Shown here: positions 1 through 8,164 of the stretch, in pieces | Layout: the number at the start of each line of letters is the position of its first letter | Numbering within the stretch: the stretch's first letter is position 1 | Assembly (NCBI GenBank): GCA_019186825.1 | Contig: JABARP010000019.1 | Location: 62,153-126,152 of the forward strand | Length of the DNA stretch: 64,000 bases | Reading direction: 5' to 3' | Source of the DNA: Pyrinomonadaceae bacterium | Lineage (GTDB): Bacteria; Acidobacteriota; Blastocatellia; Pyrinomonadales; Pyrinomonadaceae | The notes under the pieces: generated by a model | What the model saw: only the letters and a program-made list of their open reading frames with translations | What the model was told of the DNA's origin: nothing | The model's database searches: none | Made by a program: the position numbers and the translations under genes

Positions 1-2
1 CT

Positions 3-692
3 CGAGCGGGCAGTTTGTATCGAGTTGACCTGCGCTTGCGTCCGTTCGGCTCGAAGGGTTTGAGCATCATTTCATCGAATGCATTTATCGAATACCTCAG
101 AACGACCGCAGCCGTTTGGGAGCTACTTGCCTTTGTAAAAGCTCGCGGCATTGCGAGTGGCGATCATCTTGATGTCGCCGGAGCCACGGAGCTCGAAACG
201 CAGATCCGAGAGATCGTCCATTCGAGGGCAGCAGCAACTCCGGTCGAGGAACTGCGTGAAAGCACGCTGTCGGTCCGCGAAGCTCTCCGCCAGCGAAGAA
301 CGACGGCGCGGAGCAGAGTGGTCGATATCAAGTACGGCGAAGGCGGAATGCTCGACATCTATTTTGCAATGCGCTTTCTACAGCTACGCGACGGCGTACT
401 GGACGACGAGACAGATCGCTCAACCCCGAATACCTTAAAGCGGCTACTTGACTCAAACTCACTCTCCAAAGAGAACTTCGATGCTCTAAAAGAAGGGCAC
501 GCGTTCCTATCGGCGGTCGATCACGCGATCAGACTTTGCATTGGTCGATCGACACGCCTTCCCGTTGCGGATTCCTCGGCAATGGAGCGGATCGTTCGCC
601 GCTTGAAGCTCCCTTCAACCGGCAACCTTGTCGAGCATTTAACGATACATCGACTTGCGATACGCGAAGCATATGAGGCGATCTTACAGTAA
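3..692 (+). CDS. glnE: Glutamine synthetase adenylyltransferase, C-terminal part (partial at window start)
   Basis: This is the 3' end of a gene that runs in from before the window; the frame is open from base 3, so the true start is not visible. The piece begins with the nucleotidyltransferase signature VDLRLRPFG, followed by the A/S-rich strand and the KARGIASGD stretch typical of GlnE. It ends in the GlnD/GlnE-type helical C-terminal domain, beginning near VDIKYGEGGMLDIYF. GlnE adds AMP to, and removes it from, glutamine synthetase and so tunes nitrogen assimilation. The order of motifs fits the C-terminal (adenylylating) half. A different two-domain GlnE paralogue cannot be excluded from a fragment. 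Confidence 0.85.
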   Translation, partial: RAGSLYRVDLRLRPFGSKGLSIISSNAFIEYLRTTAAVWELLAFVKARGIASGDHLDVAGATELETQIREIVHSRAAATPVEELRESTLSVREALRQRRTTARSRVVDIKYGEGGMLDIYFAMRFLQLRDGVLDDETDRSTPNTLKRLLDSNSLSKENFDALKEGHAFLSAVDHAIRLCIGRSTRLPVADSSAMERIVRRLKLPSTGNLVEHLTIHRLAIREAYEAILQ

Positions 693-713
693 CTTCCTAA
701 GCTACAATGCGCG

Positions 714-719
714 TATAAT
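714..719 (+). promoter_or_regulatory. Candidate -10 box (TATAAT) just before the VWA gene
   Basis: A perfect TATAAT ends 8 bases before the ATG at 728. Transcription from it would start within about two bases of the start codon, giving an almost leaderless mRNA. No good -35 box is evident at the usual distance. Confidence 0.45.
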
Positions 720-727
720 TTCGTTCT

Positions 728-1816
728 ATGGTTCGACTGTTCGGCATTCTGATAGCTTTGGCACTCTCGGCTTCGCTCGCCACAGCGCAGTCTCGCCACA
801 AGAAGCCATATTCGGAAAGCGTCTCCCGCTACGATGTTGCGGTCCCAAAAGAAGACCAGCAGGCCATTGATCGGAAACCGAGCGACAATGACGTCATTCG
901 AGTCGAAACTGACCTGATAATGATCCCGGTCAAAGTAGCTACAAAGAACGGTCGTGCCGTGCCGGACATTCGTCAGGAAGAGTTTCGAGTTTTTGAGAAT
1001 GGTGAGCAGCAGGAGATCGCATACTTCAGCTCGGACGATACTCCCTTCTCAGTCGCCTTGCTGCTCGATATGAGTTACTCGACGGTCTTCAAGCTGCAGG
1101 AGATCCAGAATGCGGCAAAGCAATTTATCAGTGAGCTTAAGCCGAATGACCGCGTGATGATCGTCGCATTCGCGGAGAAAGGCAGAGTGCTTTGCGACCT
1201 GACCGATAACCGCACGGCGCTTCGATACGCAATCGAAGCTGCCAAGATCGAGAGCGGCACATCTCTCTACGACACGATGGATGATGTATTGAATCATCGC
1301 CTCGCAAACGCATCCGGCCGCAAGGCCATCGTGATTCTCACAGATGGCGTAGACACGACCAGCAAGAAGGCGACTTTTAAGAGTGTTCTCGCGGACCTCG
1401 CTGAATCGAACGTTGTCGTTTACCCGATCCGATACAGCACTTACGACGACGTGCAGAAGAGTCGGCGAAACGACGCTGAAGTTCGCTACGACGAAGACGA
1501 TCGGCCTTATGTTGTCGATACGGCCCCGGGAAAGGGCGAAAGAACAGAGGATTACGCAACGGCTGACGAATTTATGAGTGAAGCTGCCGATCGCACCGGC
1601 GGCTCGGTTCAGCGTGTCTCGTCGCGGACAAATCTTGCCGCTGCTTTCTCTCGCATCGCCGACGAACTTCGCAAAACCTACAGCTTGGGGTATTATCCTA
1701 CAGGCAATCGTATGCCTGGGTCGCGAAACTATATTCGGGTTCGGGTTTACCGGCCGGATCTGGTGATCCGGGCGAGAGAAACATATCTTAAACCCGCTCT
1801 TCGGAGCAACAACTAA
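728..1816 (+). CDS. Secreted VWFA-related protein (acidobacterial type)
   Basis: The 362-residue protein opens with a signal peptide (about residues 1-20, cut near ATA-QS). A von Willebrand A domain follows from about residue 108. Its MIDAS motif DMSYS lies near residues 114-118 and the downstream TDGVD near 205. The pattern 'IRVETDLIMIPVKV...FRVFENG' before the VWA domain is the layout of the acidobacterial VWFA-related family (TIGR03436-like). Such proteins are exported and bind partners through a metal site; their role is unknown. A second family member is at 42815. The start at 728 is supported by the signal peptide and the close -10 box. Confidence 0.85.
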   Translation: MVRLFGILIALALSASLATAQSRHKKPYSESVSRYDVAVPKEDQQAIDRKPSDNDVIRVETDLIMIPVKVATKNGRAVPDIRQEEFRVFENGEQQEIAYFSSDDTPFSVALLLDMSYSTVFKLQEIQNAAKQFISELKPNDRVMIVAFAEKGRVLCDLTDNRTALRYAIEAAKIESGTSLYDTMDDVLNHRLANASGRKAIVILTDGVDTTSKKATFKSVLADLAESNVVVYPIRYSTYDDVQKSRRNDAEVRYDEDDRPYVVDTAPGKGERTEDYATADEFMSEAADRTGGSVQRVSSRTNLAAAFSRIADELRKTYSLGYYPTGNRMPGSRNYIRVRVYRPDLVIRARETYLKPALRSNN

Positions 1817-1842
1817 CATCCCTGACCATGAGGAGAATTGGA

Positions 1843-2709
1843 ATGAAAACGCTATTCTCGGTGCTTGCGCTTACAGCTCTTTTGGGCTTCGCAGCGATCA
1901 GCACCTTCGCACAAGAGAAACTGACCAACGCAGAGGTGATCTCGCTTACGAAGGCGGGCCTCGCAAGTTCGGTCATCGTTGAAAAGATCAGAACATCACC
2001 GACGGACTTCGATACGTCGACCAACGGGTTGATCGCATTAAAGCAAGCTGGTGTTGCAGACGATGTCGTCGCCGCAATGGTAACTGCAAAAAGCGGAGGC
2101 AGTTCACAGACACCCGCAGCCCCCGGCGGAGCGCCGTCCGGTGACCCGAATGACCCGATGAGCAAACACGGGTTCGGCATCTACCTATATTCGGAGGAGG
2201 GCGGAACCAGGAAGATGACGCAACTCCAACCTTCGATGTCCGCCCAGAATCGAACGGGCGGTCAGTTCACGGCATCGATCACACCATTTGGACTTGGAAA
2301 AGTAAAAACGAAGACGAATCTCCCGGGACGGAACGCCGCGATCCAGATAAAGGAAACATCGCCGGTCTTTTACTTTTACCTTGACGCATCGAGCGGCGGG
2401 CTGAACACGTCTAGCGGAATTCCTTCGAGCCCGAACGAATTCACTTTGGTTCGTTTCAATCAGCGAAGTGATAATCGCGAGGTTACGATCGCAAAATCAA
2501 ATTCGTGGGGCGGCAAGGGTGGACTTTCCGATGAGTATGTCGTTGGTTTGACGGCCGAGTCTCTCGGAAATGGCGTATATAAGGTGACACCGACATCTCC
2601 ACTCAAGAAAGGCGAGTACGGATTTATGATGCTTAACTCGGGAAACTCGAACACGTCGGCCGGTGTCGGTTCGAAGTTCTTCGACTTCGGTGTGAATATG
2701 ACGCCGTAA
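1843..2709 (+). CDS. Secreted protein of unknown function
   Basis: The frame opens at 1828, but the ATG at 1843 has AGGAG seven bases upstream, so it is the better start (288 residues). A signal peptide ends near AISTFAQ. Next comes an acidobacterial-style segment, LTNAEVISLTKAGL...ALKQAGVADDVVAAMV, whose two 'move up / variable / next' helices resemble short helical repeats seen in other exported proteins of this group. A Gly/Pro-rich linker leads to a C-terminal beta-rich domain of about 180 residues (about 105-288) that I do not recognise. It is 26 bases after the VWA gene and may be co-transcribed with it. Confidence 0.75.
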   Translation: MKTLFSVLALTALLGFAAISTFAQEKLTNAEVISLTKAGLASSVIVEKIRTSPTDFDTSTNGLIALKQAGVADDVVAAMVTAKSGGSSQTPAAPGGAPSGDPNDPMSKHGFGIYLYSEEGGTRKMTQLQPSMSAQNRTGGQFTASITPFGLGKVKTKTNLPGRNAAIQIKETSPVFYFYLDASSGGLNTSSGIPSSPNEFTLVRFNQRSDNREVTIAKSNSWGGKGGLSDEYVVGLTAESLGNGVYKVTPTSPLKKGEYGFMMLNSGNSNTSAGVGSKFFDFGVNMTP

Positions 2710-2743
2710 CGCTGTACTAACAGCTTTACGGTAGGCAAATTGA

Positions 2744-2801
2744 TGGCTCCGTCAGGAACGGAATGGTTGTACAGCAACGATCATTCATCCGAAACGGAGC
2801 T
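2744..2801. repeat. Degenerate palindromic element (GCTCCGT...ACGGAGC)
   Basis: GCTCCGT near 2746-2752 is answered by ACGGAGC near 2794-2800, and an internal ACGGA at about 2758 can pair with the left arm as well. The text 'GGCTCCGT-AGGAACGGAATG-TTGTA' resembles the short 'CCGTAGGAGCGGAATG' type interspersed repeats I know from several environmental phyla. The match is from memory and imperfect. Confidence 0.35.
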
Positions 2802-2829
2802 ATTTGCATTGTAGCAATCAAAGTGCAAG

Positions 2830-2858
2830 CTTACTTACTTACTTTCTTTCTTTCTTTC
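2830..2858. repeat. Tetranucleotide microsatellite (TTAC)3(TTTC)4
   Basis: Three TTAC units run directly into four TTTC units in the non-coding stretch between 2710 and 2963. It is the only simple repeat of this kind in the window. No gene or promoter is obviously controlled by it. Confidence 0.8.
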
Positions 2859-2902
2859 GTACCGTGACCTTAGTAAGCGGTACTTGACAACAGCTCGAAA
2901 AC

Positions 2903-2930
2903 AAAAAAGAGGCCGCTCGAAAGCGACCTC
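2903..2930 (-). terminator. Rho-independent terminator, minus strand
   Basis: GAGGCCGCT and AGCGACCTC form a nine-pair stem with one mismatch and a CGAA loop. On the minus strand it is followed by a run of six T. It would end transcription of the histone-like gene at 3184 and of any small gene at 2964. Confidence 0.7.
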
Positions 2931-2963
2931 AGTCCTAGAAACCGTCCCAAACTACTCAACCGA

Positions 2964-3158
2964 TCAACTCGCCGCAATGCTCACGAACTTGCATGGCTGT
3001 TGCCCATTTGCATATTCGTAAAAACTCAGAGCTGAAGGAGTTTGCTTTTCGTCCGCATTCTTTCGCAAACACCGAGATAGAGCTTCTTCGAATGAACTGA
3101 CCAGAGCCAGTTCTCCCGAGGTAGTGGTTGTGAAAAATTCAAATGCGGAGTTTGTCAC
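2964..3158 (-). CDS. Possible small protein (64 residues)
   Basis: A GTG-started frame downstream of the histone-like gene and upstream of a minus-strand terminator. The product has an ordinary soluble composition (EFF, SSFEEALSRCLRKNADEK, SFYEYANG) with no signal peptide or recognised motif. There is no strong ribosome site. The amino-acid mix and its position before the terminator argue that it is real; its shortness and GTG start argue against. I do not recognise a family. Confidence 0.35.
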   Translation of the reverse strand: MTNSAFEFFTTTTSGELALVSSFEEALSRCLRKNADEKQTPSALSFYEYANGQQPCKFVSIAAS

Positions 3159-3183
3159 TCGTTGATAGTGAGTAGCTGTTGGA

Positions 3184-3561
3184 CTATTTAGCTTTTTTCG
3201 CCGGAGCCTTCTTTGCTGCCGGTTTCTTAGCCGCTGGCTTTTTTGCTGCAGCTTTTTTAGCCGGAGCGGCCTTCTTTGCCGTAGCTTTCTTTGCTGCAGG
3301 TTTAGCCGCCTTCTTAGCAGTCGAAGCCTTCTTTGCAGGAGCCTTCTTTGCCGCCGGTTTCTTCGCCGCCGCTTTCTTAGCCGGTGCCGAAGCCTTCTTT
3401 GCAGCAGCTTTCTTAGGAGCTGCTTTCTTCGCCGCCGGTTTCTTAGCAGCGGGTTTTTTGGCTGCCGGTTTCTTGGCGGCCGTTGCCATTTTAGCCGTCG
3501 AAGCGGTAGCTTTCACTGCCGCTTTTTTGGCCGGTTTCTTAGCTTTTTTGGTAGTTGCCAT
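3184..3561 (-). CDS. Histone H1-like lysine/alanine-rich DNA-binding protein
   Basis: The longer open frame begins at 3702, but ATG at 3561 has GGAG seven bases upstream and starts the characteristic MATTKKAKKPAKKA sequence, giving 125 residues. Nearly the whole protein is built from PAAKK, APAKKA and AAKKA units, like the C-terminal tails of eukaryotic histone H1 and bacterial AlgP/Hc1-like proteins. Such tails are disordered, highly basic and bind DNA or RNA without sequence specificity. An inverted repeat lies 50-80 bases upstream in its leader. The antisense frame is also open, only because of the repeated codons. Confidence 0.8.
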   Translation of the reverse strand: MATTKKAKKPAKKAAVKATASTAKMATAAKKPAAKKPAAKKPAAKKAAPKKAAAKKASAPAKKAAAKKPAAKKAPAKKASTAKKAAKPAAKKATAKKAAPAKKAAAKKPAAKKPAAKKAPAKKAK

Positions 3562-3609
3562 TTTTTTCTCCAATGTTTTTCTTTTTCCGGGATAAGTAAT
3601 TACAGTCAG

Positions 3610-3644
3610 ATCAAAACGAGTTTCGAAACACCTCGTGTTTTGAT
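3610..3644. repeat. Inverted repeat upstream of the histone-like gene
   Basis: ATCAAAAC and GTTTTGAT are perfect eight-base arms separated by 19 bases that contain TTTCGAAA. With two extra bases the arms extend by CGAG/CTCG. It lies in the region from which the minus-strand histone-like gene must be expressed, so it could be an operator or a leader hairpin. Confidence 0.45.
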
Positions 3645-3713
3645 ATCCGCATTCCCAACGCGACACGTGTCTTAGCCGGCCGCGTCGATCGCAACGGATC
3701 ACAAGGCATTGCG

Positions 3714-3911
3714 CTAAACCTTTATCTCCGTCTGTAATTTTTCAAACCAACAGTTCGTACAGAACTGTCGAGATTCTCTTCCACGCTCATCGTTTAGATG
3801 AGTCTTGAAAATTCTCTCGGCGATGATCCTTTCGTCTCTGTCGAGTTCTTTCCAAGTTTTCAATTTAGCAATCGAACATCGCGGACAAGTTTCTTGGTGC
3901 GCCAAATTCAT
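3714..3911 (-). CDS. Small CxxC...CxxC protein (putative zinc ribbon)
   Basis: A 65-residue frame with CPRC near residues 9-12 and CTNC near 51-54, a spacing compatible with a small zinc ribbon or rubredoxin-like knuckle. Between them lies a charged helix (ELDRDERIIAERIFKTHLNDERGRE). There is no signal peptide, so it is cytoplasmic. It is upstream of the histone-like gene on the same strand and divergent from the M14 peptidase. Four paired cysteines in so short a frame make it credible. The function is unknown. Confidence 0.6.
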   Translation of the reverse strand: MNLAHQETCPRCSIAKLKTWKELDRDERIIAERIFKTHLNDERGRESRQFCTNCWFEKLQTEIKV

Positions 3912-3914
3912 TGC

Positions 3915-3920
3915 TATAAT
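3915..3920 (+). promoter_or_regulatory. Candidate -10 box for the M14 peptidase gene
   Basis: TATAAT at 3915-3920, with TTCTTG about 18 bases upstream as a possible -35. It would give a leader of about 45 bases before ATG 3972. The site overlaps the start of the divergent small CxxC gene, so the two may interfere. Confidence 0.4.
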
Positions 3921-3971
3921 TTCACGCGGTTAAAAACCACAAAAGATTCTATCAGAAAAATTGAAAAGTAA

Positions 3972-6812
3972 ATGAAAAAATCTACACAACTTTTTTTTAT
4001 TTTTATATTTTTTTTCGCGGTGCAATTTTCGTTTGCGCAGACTGAAAGACAATTTGATTTCTATGCGCGCGGAAATTATCGCGCGGGTATTCCTCGCCCG
4101 TCCGAGATTCTTCGCTTCGATGTCGGTACTTTTCACACCACCTATGCTCAGATGGAATCTGTTATAACTGCGATCGCGAAGGCTGCACCCGATCGTGTGC
4201 GCGTATTCGACATAGGAGAAACGAATGAGCATCGCATGCAGCACATCGTTGCGATATCGTCGCCCGAGAACCTCGCATCGCTTGATCGCATCAAAGCTGA
4301 TAACGCGCTCCTTACCGATCCACGAACTACATCACGCGCAGAAGCGAACGCGATCGCGGAAAAGAATCCTGCGTTCGTATGGCTTGCCTATACGATCCAC
4401 GGCAATGAATCGGCGTCCTTCGAAGCAATGATGCAGGTGATGTATCAGCTCGCAGCGTCCGAGGAACCGGCAACGCTCGACATCTTAAAAAACTGTGTAA
4501 CCCTTATAATTACAGGGGAAAACCCAGATGGGCATGAGCGATTTGTCTCCTGGTACAACTCGGTCGCCGTCGGTGATCCGAATCCATTTGCACTCGAACA
4601 TCGCGAACCGTGGACAGTCCAGGGGCGCTTCAGCCACTATCGTTTTGATCTGAATCGCGACGCTCTCGTCACCTCGCAAAAAGAATCGCAGAACTTGCAG
4701 CGCGCATTTCTAGAATGGAATCCTCAAGTGTCTGCCGACCATCATGGACAACCATCGCAATATTTTTTCCCGCCGGATGCTCTTCCAATAAATCCGAACC
4801 TTCCTGAGCCTTCTTTTTCAAAATGGAATGAGATCTACGGACGAGCAAATGCGGCGGCGTTCGATCGCAACAAATGGGACTACTACGTACGTGATGTTTT
4901 CGATGCGTTCTATCCCGGATATTGGGATATGTATCCATCGTTGAATGGCGCGATCGGGATGACCTACGAAACTGATGGTGGCGGAACGAAAGGTTTGCGT
5001 TATAGACGAGATGATGGAACGATCGCAACTCTTCGTTCAGCGATCGCGAAACATTTTGTCGCTTCGATGACGACTCTGGAGACAACAGCAAGACACAAAT
5101 CTGAGCGCATTCGAGATTACTATTCCTTCCGCGCCGATGCGATGAAGAATTATGCTTCATCAAAAATGAAGCGCATAGTGATCCTTCCGGACAAGGATCG
5201 TGTGAAGTCGGCGGAGTTGATCGAAGCGTTGACTCGCGCACGTATCGAGGTCAAGCAAGCTGACAAAGCGTTCTCCTCCGCAGCGGCACATTCTTATATG
5301 GAAAAGGGTACTGCAGCGGAGCGGCGAACTTTCCCGGCGGGAAGTTACGTCGTCGATCTTGATCAACCACAACGGATCCTCGCGAAATCGATCCTTGAAC
5401 CTGACACACCCCAGGACAAGGCTTTCGTCGATGACAATCTCGGCCGTTTCAAGCGCAATCAGATGAAAGGCAAACGGCAGGCGAAGGAAGATTTCGGATT
5501 CTACGACATAACGGCCTGGTCGCTGCCGTTGGCATTCGGCCTTGAGGCATATTGGACGGAAGATGGCGGCAATACGCCTAGCCAACTCGTCAATACAAGC
5601 TCACTGGCCGCCGCAAAAGTAGGCTCATTCCCGGGACGTGCGGAAATTTCCTACATTATTCCGTATCAGACCGATTCAACGCCGGCCATGATCATCCGGC
5701 TCTTGCAGAACGGTGTACGCGTCAATGTAGCTTCAAAGACGCTCAACGCCGGCGGACGGAACTGGCCTGCCGGGACATTCGTCATTCGCGTTTCGCGCAA
5801 TGATGAAAGCATGCACAACAAGGTCGAGCTGGTTGCAAAGGAAATGGGTGTAAATGTGACGCCCATCAATTCGGGATTTGCCGACGAAGGTGATACGAGC
5901 GTCGGGGGTGAATCTGTTGTATCGCTCAAAGCTCCGAAGATCGTTGTTGCTGCAGACGATGGGGTTGATCAAACTTCGTTCGGCTCGATCTGGTGGACGC
6001 TCGATCGTTATGGCATAAAATTCACTGCGATGTCGATCCGCTCGATCAGGAACGGCGGCTTGAGCGACTACAGCGTTCTTATTCTTCCCGACGGTTCTCC
6101 GGGACAGTTGATGAGCCAGTTCGGACCGTCGGGCGTTTCTACCCTAAAGGACTGGGTTTCGAACGGCGGAACCGTAATTACTGTTCGCGGTTCATCAGTT
6201 TTCGCAACGCTCAAGGATGTCAACCTCACATCGTCGCGTCTTGTTGGAAGCGCTGATGATGAGAAAAAAGATGCACCGAGCTCTGCTCCGCAATCGGCAT
6301 CGTCACCTGTCGCTTCGTCAGCGGGTACCGACAAGCCTAAACCGGAGTCGAACGCGAAACCAACGGCCGAAACGATGAAGAACGATCTGGACGATCGAAT
6401 TCCCGGCCTGTTGCCGCCTATCGTCTCCCCATCGGCGGATTCGAACAAGATCCCTGTTCCGCTCCCTGGTTCCATAATGCGTGCGACGGTCGATCGTACG
6501 GCATATCTTAATTATGGTGTGGATCAGGATGAACTCCCGGTGCTCCTAGCGGGTGGATACTTTTTCCGCTACTCGAAAGAGGGCACAAACGCGATCGTCT
6601 TTGACGCTCATCCGAAAGCGCCGCTCACTATTTCCGGATTTGTCTGGCCCGGCAACACAGAACGTCTACTGGCCGGTACCTCGTATGTGATCGATGAGCC
6701 GCACGGCGGCGGACACGCTATACTATTTGCCGAAGAACCTTTTTTCCGAGGTATCTTCCGTAGCACGACACGCCAATTCTTTAATGCGGTCGTTTTCAAT
6801 GGAGCTTTTTGA
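3972..6812 (+). CDS. Secreted M14-family zinc carboxypeptidase, large
   Basis: A 946-residue exported protein with a very AT-rich signal peptide (about residues 1-22, ending SFAQ). The M14 zinc site is visible as HGNE near residues 143-146. DHHG near 255-258 probably supplies the third ligand region, and ETDGGG near 333 carries the expected catalytic Glu. The M14 domain spans about 45-380. The remaining half includes a region near residues 660-760 (PDGSPGQL...LKDWVSNGGTVITVRG) that resembles the glutamine-amidotransferase-like fold often found at the C-terminus of these large M14 proteins. A Ser/Pro-rich stretch follows near 770-810. It likely degrades peptides in the periplasm or outside the cell. 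Confidence 0.85.
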   Translation: MKKSTQLFFIFIFFFAVQFSFAQTERQFDFYARGNYRAGIPRPSEILRFDVGTFHTTYAQMESVITAIAKAAPDRVRVFDIGETNEHRMQHIVAISSPENLASLDRIKADNALLTDPRTTSRAEANAIAEKNPAFVWLAYTIHGNESASFEAMMQVMYQLAASEEPATLDILKNCVTLIITGENPDGHERFVSWYNSVAVGDPNPFALEHREPWTVQGRFSHYRFDLNRDALVTSQKESQNLQRAFLEWNPQVSADHHGQPSQYFFPPDALPINPNLPEPSFSKWNEIYGRANAAAFDRNKWDYYVRDVFDAFYPGYWDMYPSLNGAIGMTYETDGGGTKGLRYRRDDGTIATLRSAIAKHFVASMTTLETTARHKSERIRDYYSFRADAMKNYASSKMKRIVILPDKDRVKSAELIEALTRARIEVKQADKAFSSAAAHSYMEKGTAAERRTFPAGSYVVDLDQPQRILAKSILEPDTPQDKAFVDDNLGRFKRNQMKGKRQAKEDFGFYDITAWSLPLAFGLEAYWTEDGGNTPSQLVNTSSLAAAKVGSFPGRAEISYIIPYQTDSTPAMIIRLLQNGVRVNVASKTLNAGGRNWPAGTFVIRVSRNDESMHNKVELVAKEMGVNVTPINSGFADEGDTSVGGESVVSLKAPKIVVAADDGVDQTSFGSIWWTLDRYGIKFTAMSIRSIRNGGLSDYSVLILPDGSPGQLMSQFGPSGVSTLKDWVSNGGTVITVRGSSVFATLKDVNLTSSRLVGSADDEKKDAPSSAPQSASSPVASSAGTDKPKPESNAKPTAETMKNDLDDRIPGLLPPIVSPSADSNKIPVPLPGSIMRATVDRTAYLNYGVDQDELPVLLAGGYFFRYSKEGTNAIVFDAHPKAPLTISGFVWPGNTERLLAGTSYVIDEPHGGGHAILFAEEPFFRGIFRSTTRQFFNAVVFNGAF

Positions 6813-7297
6813 TGTTCACCATTAAGGCCGGCTACAGCAACGACATTGAGATCCGCTCGAGTATCGAGCAGGTGCGTGAATTTTTCCTAGACCTTACGAA
6901 TTTTGCCGAGCTGATGCCTGGCGTCGTCAATGTGCATACGGACTCAAAGGGCCTCGCACATTGGAAGATCCAAACCGAGATCCCCGTTGTGGGCCAGATC
7001 CTTCAAAACTTCACTCTCGAACTGGCAGAACATACTGCGGACCGTGTTGAATGGTTACCGATACGCAGTGAGGCCCAGAATTTCCTGCGGTACTCCGCAG
7101 ATTTTCTAGAGAAAGCGAAGAACGTAACGCTTGTCCATTTCTCTCAGATGGTCGAACTACGTCGCCGCTCTGCCCGCGACCTCCACATGCTTGCGGGGCT
7201 TGCGGGTGAAGCGATCATTTCAAAAGAGATGACAAAACGCGTAACCGAAATGATCCGCATATTTATCGACAAAGCGAAACACAAGCTTGAAAAGTGA
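6812..7297 (+). CDS. SRPBCC (START-like) family protein
   Basis: The ATG at 6812 shares one base with the stop of the M14 gene and has GGAG seven bases upstream; a TTG just before it is less likely. The 161-residue product has the SRPBCC pattern: an N-terminal 'DIEIRSSIEQVREFFLDLTNFAELMPGV' helix-grip start, then beta strands and a long C-terminal helix (ISKEMTKRVTEMIRIFIDKAKHKL). Members bind hydrophobic ligands or act as polyketide cyclase-like proteins. It is soluble, and translational coupling to the peptidase is likely. Confidence 0.75.
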   Translation: MFTIKAGYSNDIEIRSSIEQVREFFLDLTNFAELMPGVVNVHTDSKGLAHWKIQTEIPVVGQILQNFTLELAEHTADRVEWLPIRSEAQNFLRYSADFLEKAKNVTLVHFSQMVELRRRSARDLHMLAGLAGEAIISKEMTKRVTEMIRIFIDKAKHKLEK

Positions 7298-7306
7298 GTA
7301 TCCGTT

Positions 7307-8056
7307 CTAGGTGACGGCACCGCCGTCCAGGATCACGACCTCGCCGTTCATAAAGCTATTCCTATCGCTTGTCATAAATGCAGCGAATTCGGCGAGTTCA
7401 TTCGGGCGGCCAAGACGGCCCTTTGATACCCAGAACTCATGTATGTGTAGGAGCCGTTCGGGGAGTGTGTTTCCAAGGTCGGTGTCGTAGATGCCTGCCG
7501 CAATCGCATTTACCGAGATGCCGAAATTTGCAGCTTCTCGCGACAGACATTTTGTAAAACCGATCATCGCCGACTTTGACGTAGCGTAATGAACTGAGGT
7601 AGGGAGGCTGCGAATAGCACCTACCGAGGTTATGTTGAGGATCGCACCCTCGCGTGCACGGATCATCTGCTTGTAAAACGGCTTAGTTACAGCGAAAAGG
7701 CTGCCGACGTTCGTGTCGACGACCCAATCCCAGCTCTTATCCGTCGTTGTCGCAAAATTATCCGATTTGTTGACCGCCGCATTATTCACGAGGACGTTAA
7801 GCGGTCCCCATTTGTCTAAGATCTCCTTGGAAACGCGTTTCATTCCTACGCGGTCAGTAACCGACACCTTAAAGCTCATAGCCCGTCGGCCGTGGGCTTC
7901 GATCTTGCTGACAACTTCAGCCGCAAGATCGTCTCGCGAATTGAAATTAAATGCGACATCAGCGCCTTCGCGAGCAAAAACTTCGCAGATCGCCGCCCCA
8001 ATTCCGCGAGTTCCGCCAGAGACGAACGCACGTTTTCCTTCAAGTAACAGACTCAA
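7307..8056 (-). CDS. Short-chain dehydrogenase/reductase (FabG-like)
   Basis: A 249-residue classical SDR. The nucleotide-binding motif SGGTRGIG lies at residues 13-20, NNAA at 91-94, and the catalytic set is N116, S144, Y157 and K161 (YATSK). Length and motifs match 3-oxoacyl-ACP reductase-like enzymes that use NAD(P)H, but the substrate cannot be told from sequence. It converges on the SRPBCC gene with nine bases between the stops. On the same strand as the glycosyltransferase at 8165, separated by 108 bases. Confidence 0.85.
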   Translation of the reverse strand: MSLLLEGKRAFVSGGTRGIGAAICEVFAREGADVAFNFNSRDDLAAEVVSKIEAHGRRAMSFKVSVTDRVGMKRVSKEILDKWGPLNVLVNNAAVNKSDNFATTTDKSWDWVVDTNVGSLFAVTKPFYKQMIRAREGAILNITSVGAIRSLPTSVHYATSKSAMIGFTKCLSREAANFGISVNAIAAGIYDTDLGNTLPERLLHIHEFWVSKGRLGRPNELAEFAAFMTSDRNSFMNGEVVILDGGAVT

Positions 8057-8164
8057 ATGTGTGATCTCCGTAAAATGACAAGGTTAAATAAATCCGAAAG
8101 TTCGGGCAAGTCGGCAAAGCAGATTGGCTTCGAGTAAGGCCGGATCAAGGCCAAGAAACGCGTA

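Noticed and set aside
1049..1819. Minus-strand frame of 256 codons within the VWA gene
   Set aside because: Antisense to a clear VWA protein with signal peptide; no domain in the product.
3190..3540. Possible CRISPR or tandem array
   Set aside because: The regular repeats are codons of the Lys/Ala protein; there are no equal spacers.
3179..3595. Plus-strand frame of 138 codons, Phe/Ala-rich, opposite the histone-like gene
   Set aside because: The repeated AAG/GCC codons of the histone-like gene read as TTC/GGC on the other strand, producing an artificial hydrophobic repeat. It lacks a ribosome site.
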